A stretch of DNA of 64,000 bases from Macrobrachium rosenbergii (taxonomy: Eukaryota > Arthropoda > Malacostraca > Decapoda > Palaemonidae), in contig NC_089755.1 in assembly GCF_040412425.1 (NCBI RefSeq), positions 53,219,298-53,283,297 of the forward strand, in the 5' to 3' direction. Positions within the stretch are counted from its first letter, which is position 1. Every line of letters starts with the position of its first letter. The notes below the pieces were generated by a model. It did no database searches, was not told the DNA's origin, and worked only from the letters and a program-made list of their open reading frames with translations. A program made the position numbers and the translations under genes. Positions 37,039 through 51,962 of this stretch are shown here, in pieces.

Positions 37039-38435
37039 TACCTTCTGCTTATGGTAAAGAGAAATGAACCATGTGACCACAACATTAACGGTACAAGGTC
37101 CAATGTACGAGTATAATGATTATCTACAAGGACTTTTCTTTGCGTGAGGAGAACTCTTAGGCCTTATGCATACTCTTCCTCTCTTTTAAACTAGTTAGAA
37201 GCCGAGGTTGACCTTGCAAGACTTTCCTCAAGAGACCTTGCAATAATGACACTTCCTCGCATAACCAAATGACATAGGCCTACGGATAACAAGTTTTCCC
37301 GAACTGGTTTTGAGCGTAGGCCTATATGTGATCATGTTTTCTTCGAAGTATTCGTTGTCTGTGGTCGGATTTCACGATTTTGTTTCATTTTGTTGTTCTT
37401 CAAACCATAAATGCAATATATAGGGAGAAATCTTCTTATCGGGTTTAGTGGACTGACTACAATTTGCGCTATTTCGTTTAACCCCAGGATCCTGGTATGC
37501 GGAAAAGTCATTATGAATTAAGTGATGAAATAAACTAACAGTTGCATAAGGATACGTACGTAAATAGCCTGCTCCTGAATTTATGAGGTATTTCCTCATG
37601 ATTTTTATTTGCTTTTACGTGGAAGCATGCAAGGAATATCATAAAATAGCCTAACACTCTATTACTGGGACTAGCAACGTGATCCCAATGCCAGTGCATA
37701 GAAGTCTGATTGTAAATGGCGGTGGGTCACAGTAAGACCCGAGAACCCAACAAATGTGATGTATACCGAGGGTTGCGAGACGAGGGAACCTGTTACTTGG
37801 GATGGGGGTGGGGAGGGTGTCATTTTTGTTCTTGTAAGTTTTGTTTGTACTGAAAAGTGGGCGTCGGAATTTCTCTGGAGTGCCAAAAACACTGGGAGAC
37901 GCGATACAAGAATAGGCCCCTGCAGGTGTCAGATCTGGCAACATGAATCTGTAAATCAAGAAGGAAACGGGATAAGGCGCTGGTGCTGAAAGGGTGGTGA
38001 TGTCATGGCAGATTACCTTCTTTGTGTGGTGAGGAATTCTGTACCGGAGTCTCCAGGTGATGTCAGAATTGAATGTTAACTGGTACGTTCTAGAAAGGTT
38101 CAGTAGCGCCTGATTTATTGTAATATATGCCCGTTATGGGAAAAGTTAATGATTTTACATCTAAAATCTGGTGACAGTTATGCATTATCTAATAAGGTCA
38201 ACTGGTACAGGTTGAAAATTTGCTAGATGATATTAATACTGAAAACCTTATTGATAGGCTGCACCTTTTCCTCATATTTTTCCTTTTGGATATTGAAAAT
38301 TCAAATGAATTTTAGATGCTTTGTTTAATGAATGCTTTTTTTTATATGCCAAATAACAGTTTGAAATTCTAGTTTGAAAGTCAGGGGCTTCTTATTAGAG
38401 TGTCGAAGGCTTGAAGATTGAATGTATAAGACTTA
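37039..38435. other. 1.4 kb unique sequence, no gene recognised
   Basis: No tandem repeats and no recognisable exon. A minus-strand 102-codon frame at 37651-37959 has no known motif. Confidence 0.45.
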
Positions 38436-38530
38436 CAGTTTGAACATGAGGGGTTTATACTTGAGTAAAGAGCTGAGTTTGACAGTTTGAACATGAGGGG
38501 TTTACATTTGAGTAAAGAGCTGAGTTTGAC
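38436..38530. repeat. 47-bp direct duplication
   Basis: Two nearly identical copies of cagtttgaacatgaggggtt...gagtaaagagctgagtttga, 47-48 bp apart. Weaker cagtttgaa-type echoes continue to about 38800. Confidence 0.85.
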
Positions 38531-38896
38531 CGTCAGGGCCTTGTATAGTTTAACTGTATTGGTCCTCCAGTTTGAAAATCAAGGCCCATGTTTGGAATCT
38601 TCAGTGCCCATACATTGCACATCAAGAGCCTGTATAGTTTAAACGTCGCAGATCCACAGTTTGTACATCAGGTTTTTTTTTTTTTTTTTTACTCCTTGAG
38701 GACTTGCAGTTTAATTCCAGTTTTGATTTCAAGCACTCACAGTTTGCAGTTCAGTGGCTTTTAGTTTGAATGTCAGGAGGCCTCAATTACCACTACTCTG
38801 GATTATATAGTTTGAACACCACGGGCCTGTATTTTTTGTACATCCAGGGTGCACGTCTTTGACCATCAAGGACCAGCTAACAGGCATAACTAGAGT

Positions 38897-39124
38897 GATC
38901 AGTTTGTAATTCAAAGTAAGGTTTGTCCATTTTATTTGAAAACTGAAGTTCTTGATCAGTTTGCAATTCAAAGTAAGGTTTGTTTATTTTATTTGAAAAC
39001 TGAAGTTCTTGAGCAGTTTCTGAATCAAAGTAAGGTTTGTCAATTTTATTTGAAAACTGAAGTTCTTGATCAGTTTGTAATTCAAAGTAAAGTTTGTCTA
39101 TTTCATTTGAAAGCTGACGTTTTT
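38897..39124. repeat. 57-bp minisatellite, four units
   Basis: Exactly four 57-bp units start with gatcagtttgtaattcaaag and end with ctgaagttctt (38897, 38954, 39011, 39068). There are no length changes and only a few substitutions, indicating recent amplification. Because 57 is a multiple of three, a 19-residue repeated peptide is read in one frame. I do not take it as a gene. Confidence 0.93.
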
Positions 39125-39750
39125 CTACATCAAAAACAATGAACTTGATAGCTGCAACGCCAATTACTTCACAGTAATCATTCCTTTTAAAAACGGCTCA
39201 AGAGACTTAATGACTCGCAATGGCTGCTTTGCACAGTAAAGTTATACCTGTTTATGCACACATATATGTATATATAAATGTGTACGTATATTTATTTATA
39301 ATGGTCAAATATTAGTGCCTTCAGCAAATAACAGGAATGAAAAAGATCTTTGTGTATGCATCAGAAGACAAACAAATTTAAGAATGAATATATAAAAACC
39401 CAGGTAAACAACAGCCATCATGCACGAAGATCAGGGCCAGGTAAGACTTCAGATCAGGTTTCCGACTTCGCGCATTCTAACGGACAACCAGAAGGGTCAT
39501 GACCCTAAAAAAAGTACATGAAGTCGAATTCCTGTGAAGTTAGAGTTCCTCCGAACAGAGTTCTTGTTTCCAATTCGGCTATACACGAGTTGAGAAGAAC
39601 AAAATGTCAGCGAGAAAGAGAAAGGATGAATGGAATTGCAGGTCTCTGGTAACACATCCAGAACACGCCATTCGTGTTCCGTCCCGGGATGCCAATTTTA
39701 GCCGAGGAGTAATAAAACCGGATAGTACTAGTTATTCTTGGAAACTTGCA

Positions 39751-41459
<1,709 letters not shown>

Positions 41460-41640
41460 TATATATTTTATATATATATTTGTCTGTGTGTGGAATTTTT
41501 CTTTTGTTTTGTAAAAATTATGTTCAGTATTTTATCAATAGCATTTGGGGGTTTCATAGTTCGTTCATGTTGTGTATTTTTATACCTTCGTTTGCGCATG
41601 CTCACTTCGCAAGTGCATGAACTCTGACATTTCGGCATCA

Positions 41641-41713
41641 GCACGGGCCCTTTCCCCAAGTGCGGTGAGGTGTAAAAGGGGGTTAGGAGGCCTGGCGTGG
41701 ACCTCTGGGCTCT
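41641..41713 (+). repeat. Dispersed repeat F, copy 1
   Basis: gcacgggccctttcccc, a gtgtaaaagggggttaggag segment and cctggcgtggacct recur in order at 44518-44596. Two copies only, edges unclear. Confidence 0.55.
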
Positions 41714-41907
41714 GTGTAACCAGTCAAGCAACAGAGACAGCTAACAGCTTTAGATTTCTTGCCGTGCTCCGACATTTTACAAACACGAAGTTTTTTCATT
41801 TTATTTTATGTACATTTGTTTTATTTTTGATCCACCTGAATGGTATACGAGGCTTACTGGGTGGACAATGCATTATAAAGTAATGTTTCCCATATACTGT
41901 ATAATCC

Positions 41908-42217
41908 ACTTAGTGGGGTAATGCTGTCAGTGCACCTCACGCGGTGCACTGTAGGCATTACTAAGGTTCTTTGCAGCGTCCCATCGGCCCCCAGCTGCAA
42001 CCCTTTTCATTCCTTTTACTGTACCTCCGTTCATATTTCTTTCTTCCACCTGACTTTCCACCCTCCCTAACAATTGATTCATAATGTAACTGCTAAAGGT
42101 TTTCCTCCTGTTACACCTTTCAAACCTTTCTGCTCTCAACTCCCATTTTAGCGCTGAATGACCTCATAGGTCCCAGAACTTGGCCTGAGGCCTAAATCCT
42201 GTGTTCTACTCTATTCC
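41908..42217 (+). mobile_element. Repeat family C, copy 5
   Basis: Near full length: ttagtggggtaatgctgtca, cacctcacgcggtgcactgt, ggttctttgcagcgtcc, ctgcaacccttttcattcc, tcctgttacacctttcaa, gcgctgaatgacctca, cttggcctgaggcctaaa. The ggtgcac/gtgcacc and ttggcc/ggccta dyads are visible. No coding capacity. Confidence 0.9.
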
Positions 42218-42943
<726 letters not shown>

Positions 42944-43368
42944 TTTAATTACATTTGCAGCAACACAATAAGAGACCTGATTTAAAAAGCTGTCTTGCAA
43001 AGTACTGACAGAGCCATCGCCCTTAAACTTTTAAACAAATTCATAAAGAAAACGAACATAAAACACCATACCTAAAAACAAACAAAAAAATATATAAAAA
43101 AGAAACTCACCTCACACAGCTACAACACGGCCTTTTTAACTCTTTTTGGTCAGTTTCAGACGCAGGAGCCTACCGTGCGACGTTCACCCTTTTATTTTGT
43201 TTCTTTTTATTATTTTCCTCATCTTTCACTCTTATTCCTTTGGCAGCAGCGGCAGCCAGGCATCGTCGTCGACCTGACACTGCTCTTTCCAAGGACAGCT
43301 GCAACGTGCGTCGTTTATTTCTTTTATCTTCATTTTTTTATCAGTATTACTAGCTTTTGACTCTGGTA

Positions 43369-43372
<4 letters not shown>

Positions 43373-43424
<52 letters not shown>
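43373..43424. repeat. (TC)n microsatellite
   Basis: About 52 bp of CT repeats. The stretch to 43865 is unique without a recognised gene. Confidence 0.98.
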
Positions 43425-43426
<2 letters not shown>

Positions 43427-43858
43427 CAGACAAACACGTCCAATAACTAAAACCAGAACAGTCCGTTTAATCAAGGCCGCTTGTTTACCTGCCCTTCCGC
43501 TTCGGTGACAAGTAACAGGTATTGTTTATTTATTTTTTGTCCTTTTTTTGTCTGTGTCAGGACCATCACGCCTACTGTAGGTACGAATGAAGCGTAAATA
43601 ATCCTTCTGTTATCTTATGCATAAAGATATATTATTAACAAAAGACTTCTCTTGATAAGTAGCGGAAAAGAAATAGACACAAAAGATGTAAATTGAGGGA
43701 AAGGTCACTTAATCCATCTTCTAGTTACGCAGCTTCCCCGTCTACTCCCTAGATGGCCTTGTCCTACATGTGAATCGCTCAGTTGTACTTCATGCCCCTG
43801 TGGTTTTCCATAGCACAGATACCTCTTCTTCTTTTTTTTGTTTATGTACACAACTGGC

Positions 43859-43865
<7 letters not shown>

Positions 43866-43919
<54 letters not shown>
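43866..43919. repeat. (GA)n microsatellite
   Basis: About 54 bp of GA repeats. TA-rich DNA with a short AT and GA tract follows at about 44178-44338. Confidence 0.98.
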
Positions 43920-43920
<1 letters not shown>

Positions 43921-44259
43921 CTCTTGGACTTCAGGCTGAGAGAGATACAATCTTTGAGCGTCTTAGAGTGTGAAAATTACCTGTACCCATCAACATTACC
44001 GTCATTATTACTTACGTGTTCTTTTTGTTCTCTTGTTCTTCACGTGTTATGGACAGAAGAAAGATTGAGGGGGATTCCAGAAAAGGATTCTTATTTTACT
44101 ACTGTGCGGAAGTGAAGGAAGAAAGCGGATCAGCTATTTGTTGGCTGTTGTCAGAATTTAAAGATAAATGGTGATTTTATATATTATATATATACACGTA
44201 AATATATGTTATATAACATATGTATTTATATGTGTGTAATATATATTATATAACATATA

Positions 44260-44303
<44 letters not shown>

Positions 44304-44517
44304 TATAGATATATAGAGAGAGAGAGAGAGAGAGAGAGTGCTAAAAGGAATGGAGCTAATGACAGTGAAAGGTCTGTTATTTATAACGCCAGCCTTCCGT
44401 TACCAAGTAACACTTGATAATAAGGCCATAAAACAAACCTTCCATGAACCGTAGGCCAGTAATCAACATCCTGGTTGTGGGTTAGTGGTCGGCTGATATT
44501 GACCCGGCCTTATGCCA

Positions 44518-44596
44518 GCGCGGGGCCCTATCCCAGGGCAATCTGTAAGAGTAGCAAGGTGTTAAGGGGAATAAGAAGCCTGGTGTGGACTTCAGG
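44518..44596 (+). repeat. Dispersed repeat F, copy 2
   Basis: gcgcggggccctatccc, aaggtgttaaggggaataag and cctggtgtggact correspond in order to 41641-41713. Confidence 0.55.
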
Positions 44597-44733
44597 ATTC
44601 AGATGTCAGACTTAAAGTTTTTCTAACAACGCTGAAATTTACAGAAGTGCAAGTGGTACTTAGCTGACAATGCAATTATTATTATTACGAGCTTGATGGA
44701 GCGCGTTACGCTGCGCTGGAACCCGGCGCTGCC

Positions 44734-44889
44734 TGTCATGTCTCCCCTACCCTCCCGAACCCCTACCTACCCCGCTCCCACCCGGGGCGGACAAACAGGT
44801 TTGCAGGAGGAGGGTGGATGTGTCATGTCTCCCCTACCCTCTCGATCCCCTACCTACCCCGCCCCCACCTGGCGTGGACAAACAAGATC
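44734..44889. repeat. 88-bp direct duplication
   Basis: Two copies, starting at 44734 and 44822, of gtcatgtctcccctaccctc...cctacctaccccgc...ggacaaacaa. They are GC-rich relative to the surroundings and about 85 percent alike by eye. Confidence 0.9.
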
Positions 44890-44897
44890 CACTGGGA

Positions 44898-44900
<3 letters not shown>

Positions 44901-44967
<67 letters not shown>
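44901..44967. repeat. (ATT)n microsatellite
   Basis: About 67 bp of ATT repeats immediately after the 88-bp duplication. Confidence 0.98.
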
Positions 44968-45034
44968 CCTTGAAAGTAAGCTATAGACGGATTTTTTTTT
45001 TTTAGTGAGATTCCTTTACTAGATTTGAAGAGCA

Positions 45035-45140
45035 ACTGAGATAAGCATTTTAAGGTGTCCTGAAATTTGGTACTTTGAAAAATACAACCTATTACTTGAA
45101 GTACCAGACATATTTCAGAACACCTAATGCTTGTCTCAGT
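45035..45140. repeat. 106-bp hairpin (inverted repeat, about 40-bp arms)
   Basis: The left arm starts actgagataagcattt and reaches ggtacttt. The right arm is its imperfect complement, aagtacca to aatgcttgtctcagt, with a loop of about 20 bp. Length and bulged stem resemble either a tiny MITE or a small-RNA precursor. The sequence alone does not decide. Confidence 0.7.
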
Positions 45141-45280
45141 ATTATAGGTATTTGTATTGTATACCTCGAGACCAAACAGTTTTCACTACCAGGTTGAACT
45201 ATAACTCGATTTTTCTTTATAAATTCCCCTCTAGTATTTCCGTAGTGATTCCTCTGCATTTGGTTGCCCCTTTTCGTACG

Positions 45281-45287
<7 letters not shown>

Positions 45288-45350
<63 letters not shown>

Positions 45351-45475
45351 GTACCTACAGATTGCTATCTGTGAAAATGGACAAGACTCTTTCTCTCTCC
45401 AGTACCTACTGATTGCTGTCTGTGAAAATAGGCAAGTCTCTCTCTCTCTCTCTCTCTCTCTCCAGTACCCACAGA
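45288..45475. repeat. (TC)n with a triplicated 60-bp unit
   Basis: After a TC tract (45288-45348), a unit of ccagtacctacagattgct, atctgtgaaaat and caag plus TC tract occurs three times, the last incomplete. Confidence 0.9.
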
Positions 45476-47957
45476 CTACTATAACCGAAAAGAAAAAAAA
45501 AAAAAGTGAACACGGTTGTTATTTTTTGGTCTTTGAAGGAAATTGCAGGCAATGACCCTGTGATGGTTTTATCTTTCAAAATTGATTCGTCGAGAGCAAA
45601 ATGATAATTGTCACCCCTCTTGTTTAATCGGTTCTTGGAAGGTCAACATGAGTGCTCATGATACGCTTATGATAGAACTGATAGTAATGCAATGTGGAGG
45701 ATGTCATGAGGTATTGTGTATAAAGTAATTGACTGAAAGCGAATATATATTATATATATATATATATACAGTATATATTTTTAATGCAAAACATGTTTTA
45801 ATAATGATACGGGAAATTGGCTGTTTTATGTCAAAGCGCATAATAATAATTGTGTGGATTGAAAAAAATTAAGAAAAAACACAAAAGGTGTACTTGCAAA
45901 GTAGTGGGATATTGAATAGAGGGTTTTGGTGTGCTGTTGATGAGCATAGAATGAACAGTGAAAGTATAATGTGGCCGTGAACATTATATTTATATAAATT
46001 TTTACATATAAACGTTGCTCATTTAAATAATAACGATAAGAAGTTATTCCGTGCGTATCACGTAACAAGAGAGAGGTGATACTATTGTAGAATTCCACAG
46101 ACGGGCGATGTTAACCCCGATTCCCCATGGGAACTGCACTGCAATCTCATGTTGCTCCAGGGTTTAAGTTTAGAACATCTAGTTTATTTTTTATTTCTTT
46201 CCTGAAAGGAAGACCTCCACAGATGCTGGAACGACCCACATCTGAAATGCCTCATGTAGGTCAGCGCTTGTACCCGCCTCATTCGGCTTGAAAACATTTC
46301 TTGTTCGAATTGTTCTTATCGATTCAAATGTCTTTGTCTACGTCTTGTCAGCCGGTGAGACTAGCGTGTTCTAGAGCCATGCATCTATACACGAACACTT
46401 TTCCTGGAATGTTACAGTACTACATCGTCGTCAAGCCTTCCACCAAGTAGCCTATTCATCTTTTCGATAGTGAAATGAAATTGAAGTCATTTATAGTTTA
46501 GAGGTTATATCACGCATGCGCGAACAACCGCGCCTTCAAAATCTCGATTATGTTGGCTACTTGGCGCACGAAAATGCATCGCCTTTTGACGAAATATCCA
46601 CATAATCTGGTTGATTTTAGTTAGACACGTGTTCTTTCTTCACACTTGGGAAAATGACACTGCAAGATTAACCCTGAAAAAATGTTTCCGTTAGAAAATA
46701 ACGTCCTGTCGCTAAGTTGTCTATCACAAAAACGTTACTCGCCGAGATAGCCCTGTCGCCTTATCTCTTGTTTCGAGGAGACAGATAGCGTTGTTTTTCA
46801 GGCGATACTTATGTCGAGGTTAAAGATAAAAACCTGGTCATGGCACATAAAAAAGGAAATTCGAAGATAAAAATGGTAATAATGTTCCCTGATATCTTGT
46901 AATACTCGTACTTCGTAAGATCAACAACATGACGTGCTTTTTGTGTCTTTTTTTTCAGACGCAAAAAAAGAGTATGCTAAAGCAGCACTAAGGCGTTATA
47001 AGTCCATGGACCGAAGTGGTCAGACCTTGTCGCTGATCATGTCATTGCATATCAAAAAATTAACTGTACCATTGTTAGGTTAATTCCCTTCGATTTCAGG
47101 GACGCTTGTCCCTTCTGGCGTAGAAAGGGTTGGCCAACACTCCCGGAACGTCCTAGACCTAACCAGCTTACACAAAGATCGTTCTTTCCATCTCACTTCA
47201 CCCACCTCTGTAAGCCTTCATTTTAAACCTTTTACACACAACTGCCAACAGGGTTACGCTCGAACTTAAACCCTCGCATACCTAGAAGGATGTTGTTATT
47301 CTGGGAAGTTGGCAACCCTCTGGCAACCCGTTGTCGGTCTATGACAATATCTCGAACCATTTTTGCGCGATTCGGTCTTTGGCTGAGAATCTCATGAGGC
47401 GATGACGTCAGGCGGGCAGACGATGCAAGTTTCATTCATTCCTTCGCCGAACAAAGGGGGAAATGTTTGTGCTAAGCCAACCATTTTTGAGGCTTCGCTT
47501 TGCCTGGTTAGTTGTTGAATTTCTTGCCGGCATAGTGTATTTTACGGATGAGTGATAATGGAAACTATTTGATCTTTTTCGTAAGAGTGGTTCTAAGGGA
47601 AACTGTGCCAACGATATTTTCCAAACGGAATTCAGGTCGCTTTAGAATTTCCTGTGTATGCCTAGATTACAACTTACTGTCGAAGGTTGTCCCATAATAA
47701 TAATAATAATTAAAGTCCATTTGCTATCTCTTTTACGCCAATTCTTCACAGAAACCGTGATTCGTATTCTCTATATCGCAATGCTTGTCTAATTTTAGTC
47801 CACTGGAGTGTTTTGAAAGTTCGTTTGCTGGTAGGAATACTGAATGAAAACCACTTGGTATTCTAGCGCCGACCGTGCAGTTCTCTGCATGCAATTTTGT
47901 CACTGATAGTATTCTCAAGACAGTCCAGTATAAGTTTATTTATTCAACCTTACACAA

Positions 47958-47959
<2 letters not shown>
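45476..47959. other. 2.5 kb mostly unique sequence, no gene recognised
   Basis: One of the longest stretches with few repeats. Minus-strand frames of 60-90 codons (45826-46098, 47232-47435, 47733-47918) show no motif. I could not find a chain of exons. Confidence 0.45.
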
Positions 47960-47995
<36 letters not shown>

Positions 47996-48258
47996 GTATA
48001 AACACAGGTAATAACAACGATTCTAAAAAATGAGAGTATACATTTCTCAAAATGTTGTTAAATGAAAGGAAACGGTGTATTGAATAGATTTTTCAAGTAT
48101 AATAATAATAATAAAATAATAATAAATAAGGATGGTGATGATGATGATGATTACTATTATTATAAACAATGATTTTAAAAAATGAGAACATACAGTTGTC
48201 AGAATGTGCTTAAATTGAAAAAAAAAACAGCGTATCGATTTCAAATAGATTTTGTGAG

Positions 48259-48296
<38 letters not shown>

Positions 48297-48298
48297 TA

Positions 48299-48358
<60 letters not shown>
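47960..48358. repeat. ATT/AAT microsatellites
   Basis: (ATT)n at about 47960-47995, short AAT and GAT runs at about 48100-48160, and an AAT tract that turns into ATT at about 48300, running to 48358. The turn makes a perfect AAT/ATT inverted repeat. A tgagar-acatac segment is duplicated at about 48031 and 48184. Confidence 0.95.
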
Positions 48359-48566
48359 CTTAGAAGGCCTAGGCACCAGAAGGGTAGAGCAAAACGAAGG
48401 AAGCGGAACTCTTACATAAGTAAAAAAAAAAAAATACCAATGAGATATATTACTAATTTTCTGTTAGGAGAATTTATTTATCCGATATCGTGTACTACCG
48501 TCACAAAAACGACGGTCATCGACGCTGTGTGTACGGGGGAGGTGGAGAGGGGATGATTTATATATG

Positions 48567-48569
<3 letters not shown>

Positions 48570-48651
<82 letters not shown>
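48570..48651. repeat. (AT)n-(GA)n compound microsatellite
   Basis: AT at about 48570-48627 joined to GA at 48628-48651. Confidence 0.97.
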
Positions 48652-48821
48652 CAGGTGTAAATTAGCACTATTCATATAAAAGATATCTCCGAGAACTACG
48701 TACTAAATTTAAGATTCGACACACGTGCGAACCCATCAGTTGACGCAGTAGTTAATAGATTGACATTCCCTGGAAAGACTTGATTGACTAAAGAAATATT
48801 TGAAACATCTGTACGGACTTG

Positions 48822-48823
<2 letters not shown>

Positions 48824-48882
<59 letters not shown>

Positions 48883-48993
48883 GGTAACCCAGTATATCAG
48901 TTCTACTGTTTATGTGTTTGGCAACTATTGCTTCTATATATACCAATGCAAGTATCTACGACTGTTCAACTCTCTCTCTCTCTCTCTCTCTCT
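48824..48993. repeat. Two (TC)n tracts
   Basis: TC at 48824-48877 and about 48970-48993. Unique sequence follows to 50360, in which I recognise no gene. Confidence 0.97.
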
Positions 48994-50358
48994 TTCAGTC
49001 CTTTCATCCACTTTATGTACTTCGTGTTTTTCTGTCATTTTCCGAACATTACTATCGTTAGTAAAAATGATTAGTGCTTGTTTTCGCTTCTTTTTTTATA
49101 TTGGTTGCCACTCAATTTCCTTTCATTTCATGAAAAGCGATAAAAGAAATCTCCGTTTAAGGGAGCAATTAAAACATTTCATCACTTAGAACAACAAAGT
49201 TCAGATAAATTGGCTTCTTATATGAGTTAAGCAATCGTTATATCTTATCTTGAATTAAAATGGTTCCAAGAATGTGAACTTATTAAACATAAGGGTTGGA
49301 TATGCTGATGACTAAAATAGGGGCCTTTGTGTTAGATTCCAAGGTCAACGAAACCTGACATCGGCCTACAAACCCTCACTTACTTTTTGTTCCCTCAGAT
49401 TAATATCAGTACTTCAGCGGCTGTATCCCCGTAACGCAGTACTTTCAAATCAATACATGTCAAATGAGAAAGCCGTCACGCGCGGAATGTGTGGAACTTC
49501 CATGAAATAGGCCGAACGTTGGTTGGTCTGTAACTAAGGTAGGAACCGCAGGTCACTTCGTCACGTGAGGTACACCCGTAGGCGGGAATGATTAGCCTGG
49601 GAGATTCTTCATGTGTTCAGCTCAAGGAGGTTCAGCTGGGGATTATGTTACACAAGTACTCCATCTTCATCAAAGAGGTCCATAGTCCACGCTTGACTGT
49701 CTACAACTCATCTGACATTCCCTCATTCCTATTCGGGACAGGAAAATCCTGATGATTTTCTTTTTTACTTGGAAATAGCAGACGATTCTCAGCACGCTTG
49801 CGGCCAGACAGCCATAGTAATTGTCTTTTCTTTTCTTCATAGAGCCCAGATCATACTCTTTTGACACATCGCCACCCTAATTTAGGAATACTTAAGACCA
49901 CCTGTTTTGCGAACTGTAGTGAAAAAATAGTCTTGGTTATAAAAAATCATAGTCGCTGGAATTGAGGACGCCGAACCGACTGGCGACATATGGCAACCCA
50001 TCTCAGGTGAGTCAGTGGAAATGGTATGATTATCGTACGACGGAGCGCGATTTCGGTGCGGTCTGTAGCTGCGACCTAGCTCAAGGAATCTACAAGTTTC
50101 ATTACAGAATACAGTAATAACTGTGTCATTTACTTACCGGAACAATAATCTCAACTTTGCTATGATACTGATGGTTTACTAAAACTTCAATCGTCTTATG
50201 CTCAGTGAATAAAGCCACTTTCAAGCTTGATTTTAACCACATTTTTCTTTATATAATTTTCTGTAATGGAATGAGACGCAAGTTTAAAGAAGTGAGTGCG
50301 TGAACTCACAGAACGCTTATTCTGGCTGCGAGAGATGCGGGAATATCCGAAAAAGAGG

Positions 50359-50360
<2 letters not shown>

Positions 50361-50426
<66 letters not shown>

Positions 50427-50550
50427 CACACAAACCAAAGTTAAATTTGCAAAGGTAAAGCTGTATTAAAGTTATGAGAGAGAGCCAGAATTAGGAACAG
50501 TGGTATTTAAGAACGGTCCTTAATCAGGGCCACATAAAAACTATTTTTGT

Positions 50551-50617
<67 letters not shown>
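50361..50617. repeat. Two long (TC)n tracts
   Basis: TC at 50361-50422 and 50553-50617, separated by 130 bp of unique DNA. Confidence 0.98.
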
Positions 50618-50621
<4 letters not shown>

Positions 50622-51003
50622 GACAATTTTTTCGTATATGAAAACGTCCATTTCATTCTCCTCCGGTCTTTGACATTTACGACACTTCACAGCGCGTATA
50701 GAATGTGTGGATACCTGTATCATTGGACCGAAAAAACTGCATACTGTATAATCGCTGCAACTGCTTCTGTTAATCAAGGAACGCACTAATTATATTGTTA
50801 CGCGTGAATTTTCTTCTTCTTTGTTATATTTAAGGAAAGGCCTTCTTCCTATAGTGTTTTGTCATTTTTGGCGTACCTTAGCTTGACTTCCCAAAGTGAC
50901 GTCATATATCACGACCCCGCTTCCGTCGCCCGTTCACGTTACTGATGTCAGATAGCAAGTCTTTGTTCTAGGGACTGTCTGTTACTTGAAACAAATAATC
51001 AAT

Positions 51004-51181
51004 TATAGTATAAAGATGTGATTAATTTGCTTGCAGATAGTCTGTTTAGACTCCCACCTGTGTTATCCAAATTTGCAAATAATTATAATGATAATATAAA
51101 GATGTATGAAAGCATGGAAGAATTATTTCTCCTTGTAGAGAGGCGACAGCATCAGTATTAGACTCCCACCTGTGTTATCCA
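51004..51181. repeat. About 100-bp imperfect duplication
   Basis: tataaagatgt and, about 35-60 bp later, ttagactcccacctgtgtta occur twice (second motif at about 51045 and 51158). The intervening parts differ. Confidence 0.75.
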
Positions 51182-51888
51182 GTGCAATGACTTTATTTAA
51201 TCAAAAGAAAGAAATGCAATTTAAAAAAATCAACTTCAGTGCCGGCTCATGTAGACTCGGTGTAAGCTGCTTTTGTTGCAGCGGTGGGCGTTGTCCTTGT
51301 TGGTCTTTCACCAAAGTGTCTGTGTATTTGTTCGTTTTAGACGAACGTTTTGTACTGATTTGTAAGAACCATTGCTTAATGCTTATAAGATACGGCATTC
51401 GCTAGCGGACATTCATTCCTTTCGAGTATATTCCAGCGACAGTTCTGTCAATCGATCGCCAAGCGGGAAGAAGGATTTTCATATTCACCTCGTTATTTAA
51501 CGCAAGAGGGAAGTATAACAAAGTCTGTCGTATAACAATTAATGATTTCGCCTCCTTTTAGCTGACCTGTCATTACAAAGGTTAAGTGATTCATTCAAAA
51601 TAGATAAAGAAATTTCTTCTAGACTAAATCTATTTCAAGATATGGTGATGCCAGATAGTCCCGTAGTCGTAGACAAGCGTTGGTATTTGAAATATTTTTC
51701 ATGTAGGCAATTAAACCCGTTGAAAATACTAAGGACAACTGAATTTTTAGTTGATATATTCGTGGTAAAGTAATCATGGCTAGAAATTCCTCTCTGCATG
51801 GACGAAGATACAAATCAATATCTGGCAACTTTGGGCCAGCGAGGCGAGGGCCACTCAAGAAGCACGAGTAAGCGCAGTGCGTCGAGTG

Positions 51889-51962
51889 AGTCAGTAGGAA
51901 GAGTACTCACGCTTTAGCACTCGTCGTGTAAAGTAATCCAGCTTTTTCTCTTTAATAACGCA
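51889..51962 (+). promoter_or_regulatory. Possible lipin promoter and non-coding first exon
   Basis: The arthropod initiator pentamer TCAGT occurs at 51891-51895. About 70 bp later a good splice donor (gca|gtgagt) lies at 51963. This is the nearest convincing combination upstream of the lipin coding exon, 2.2 kb away, in less repetitive DNA. A TCAGT match is frequent by chance and no TATA box or clear downstream element supports it. Transcription could equally start elsewhere. Confidence 0.2.
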
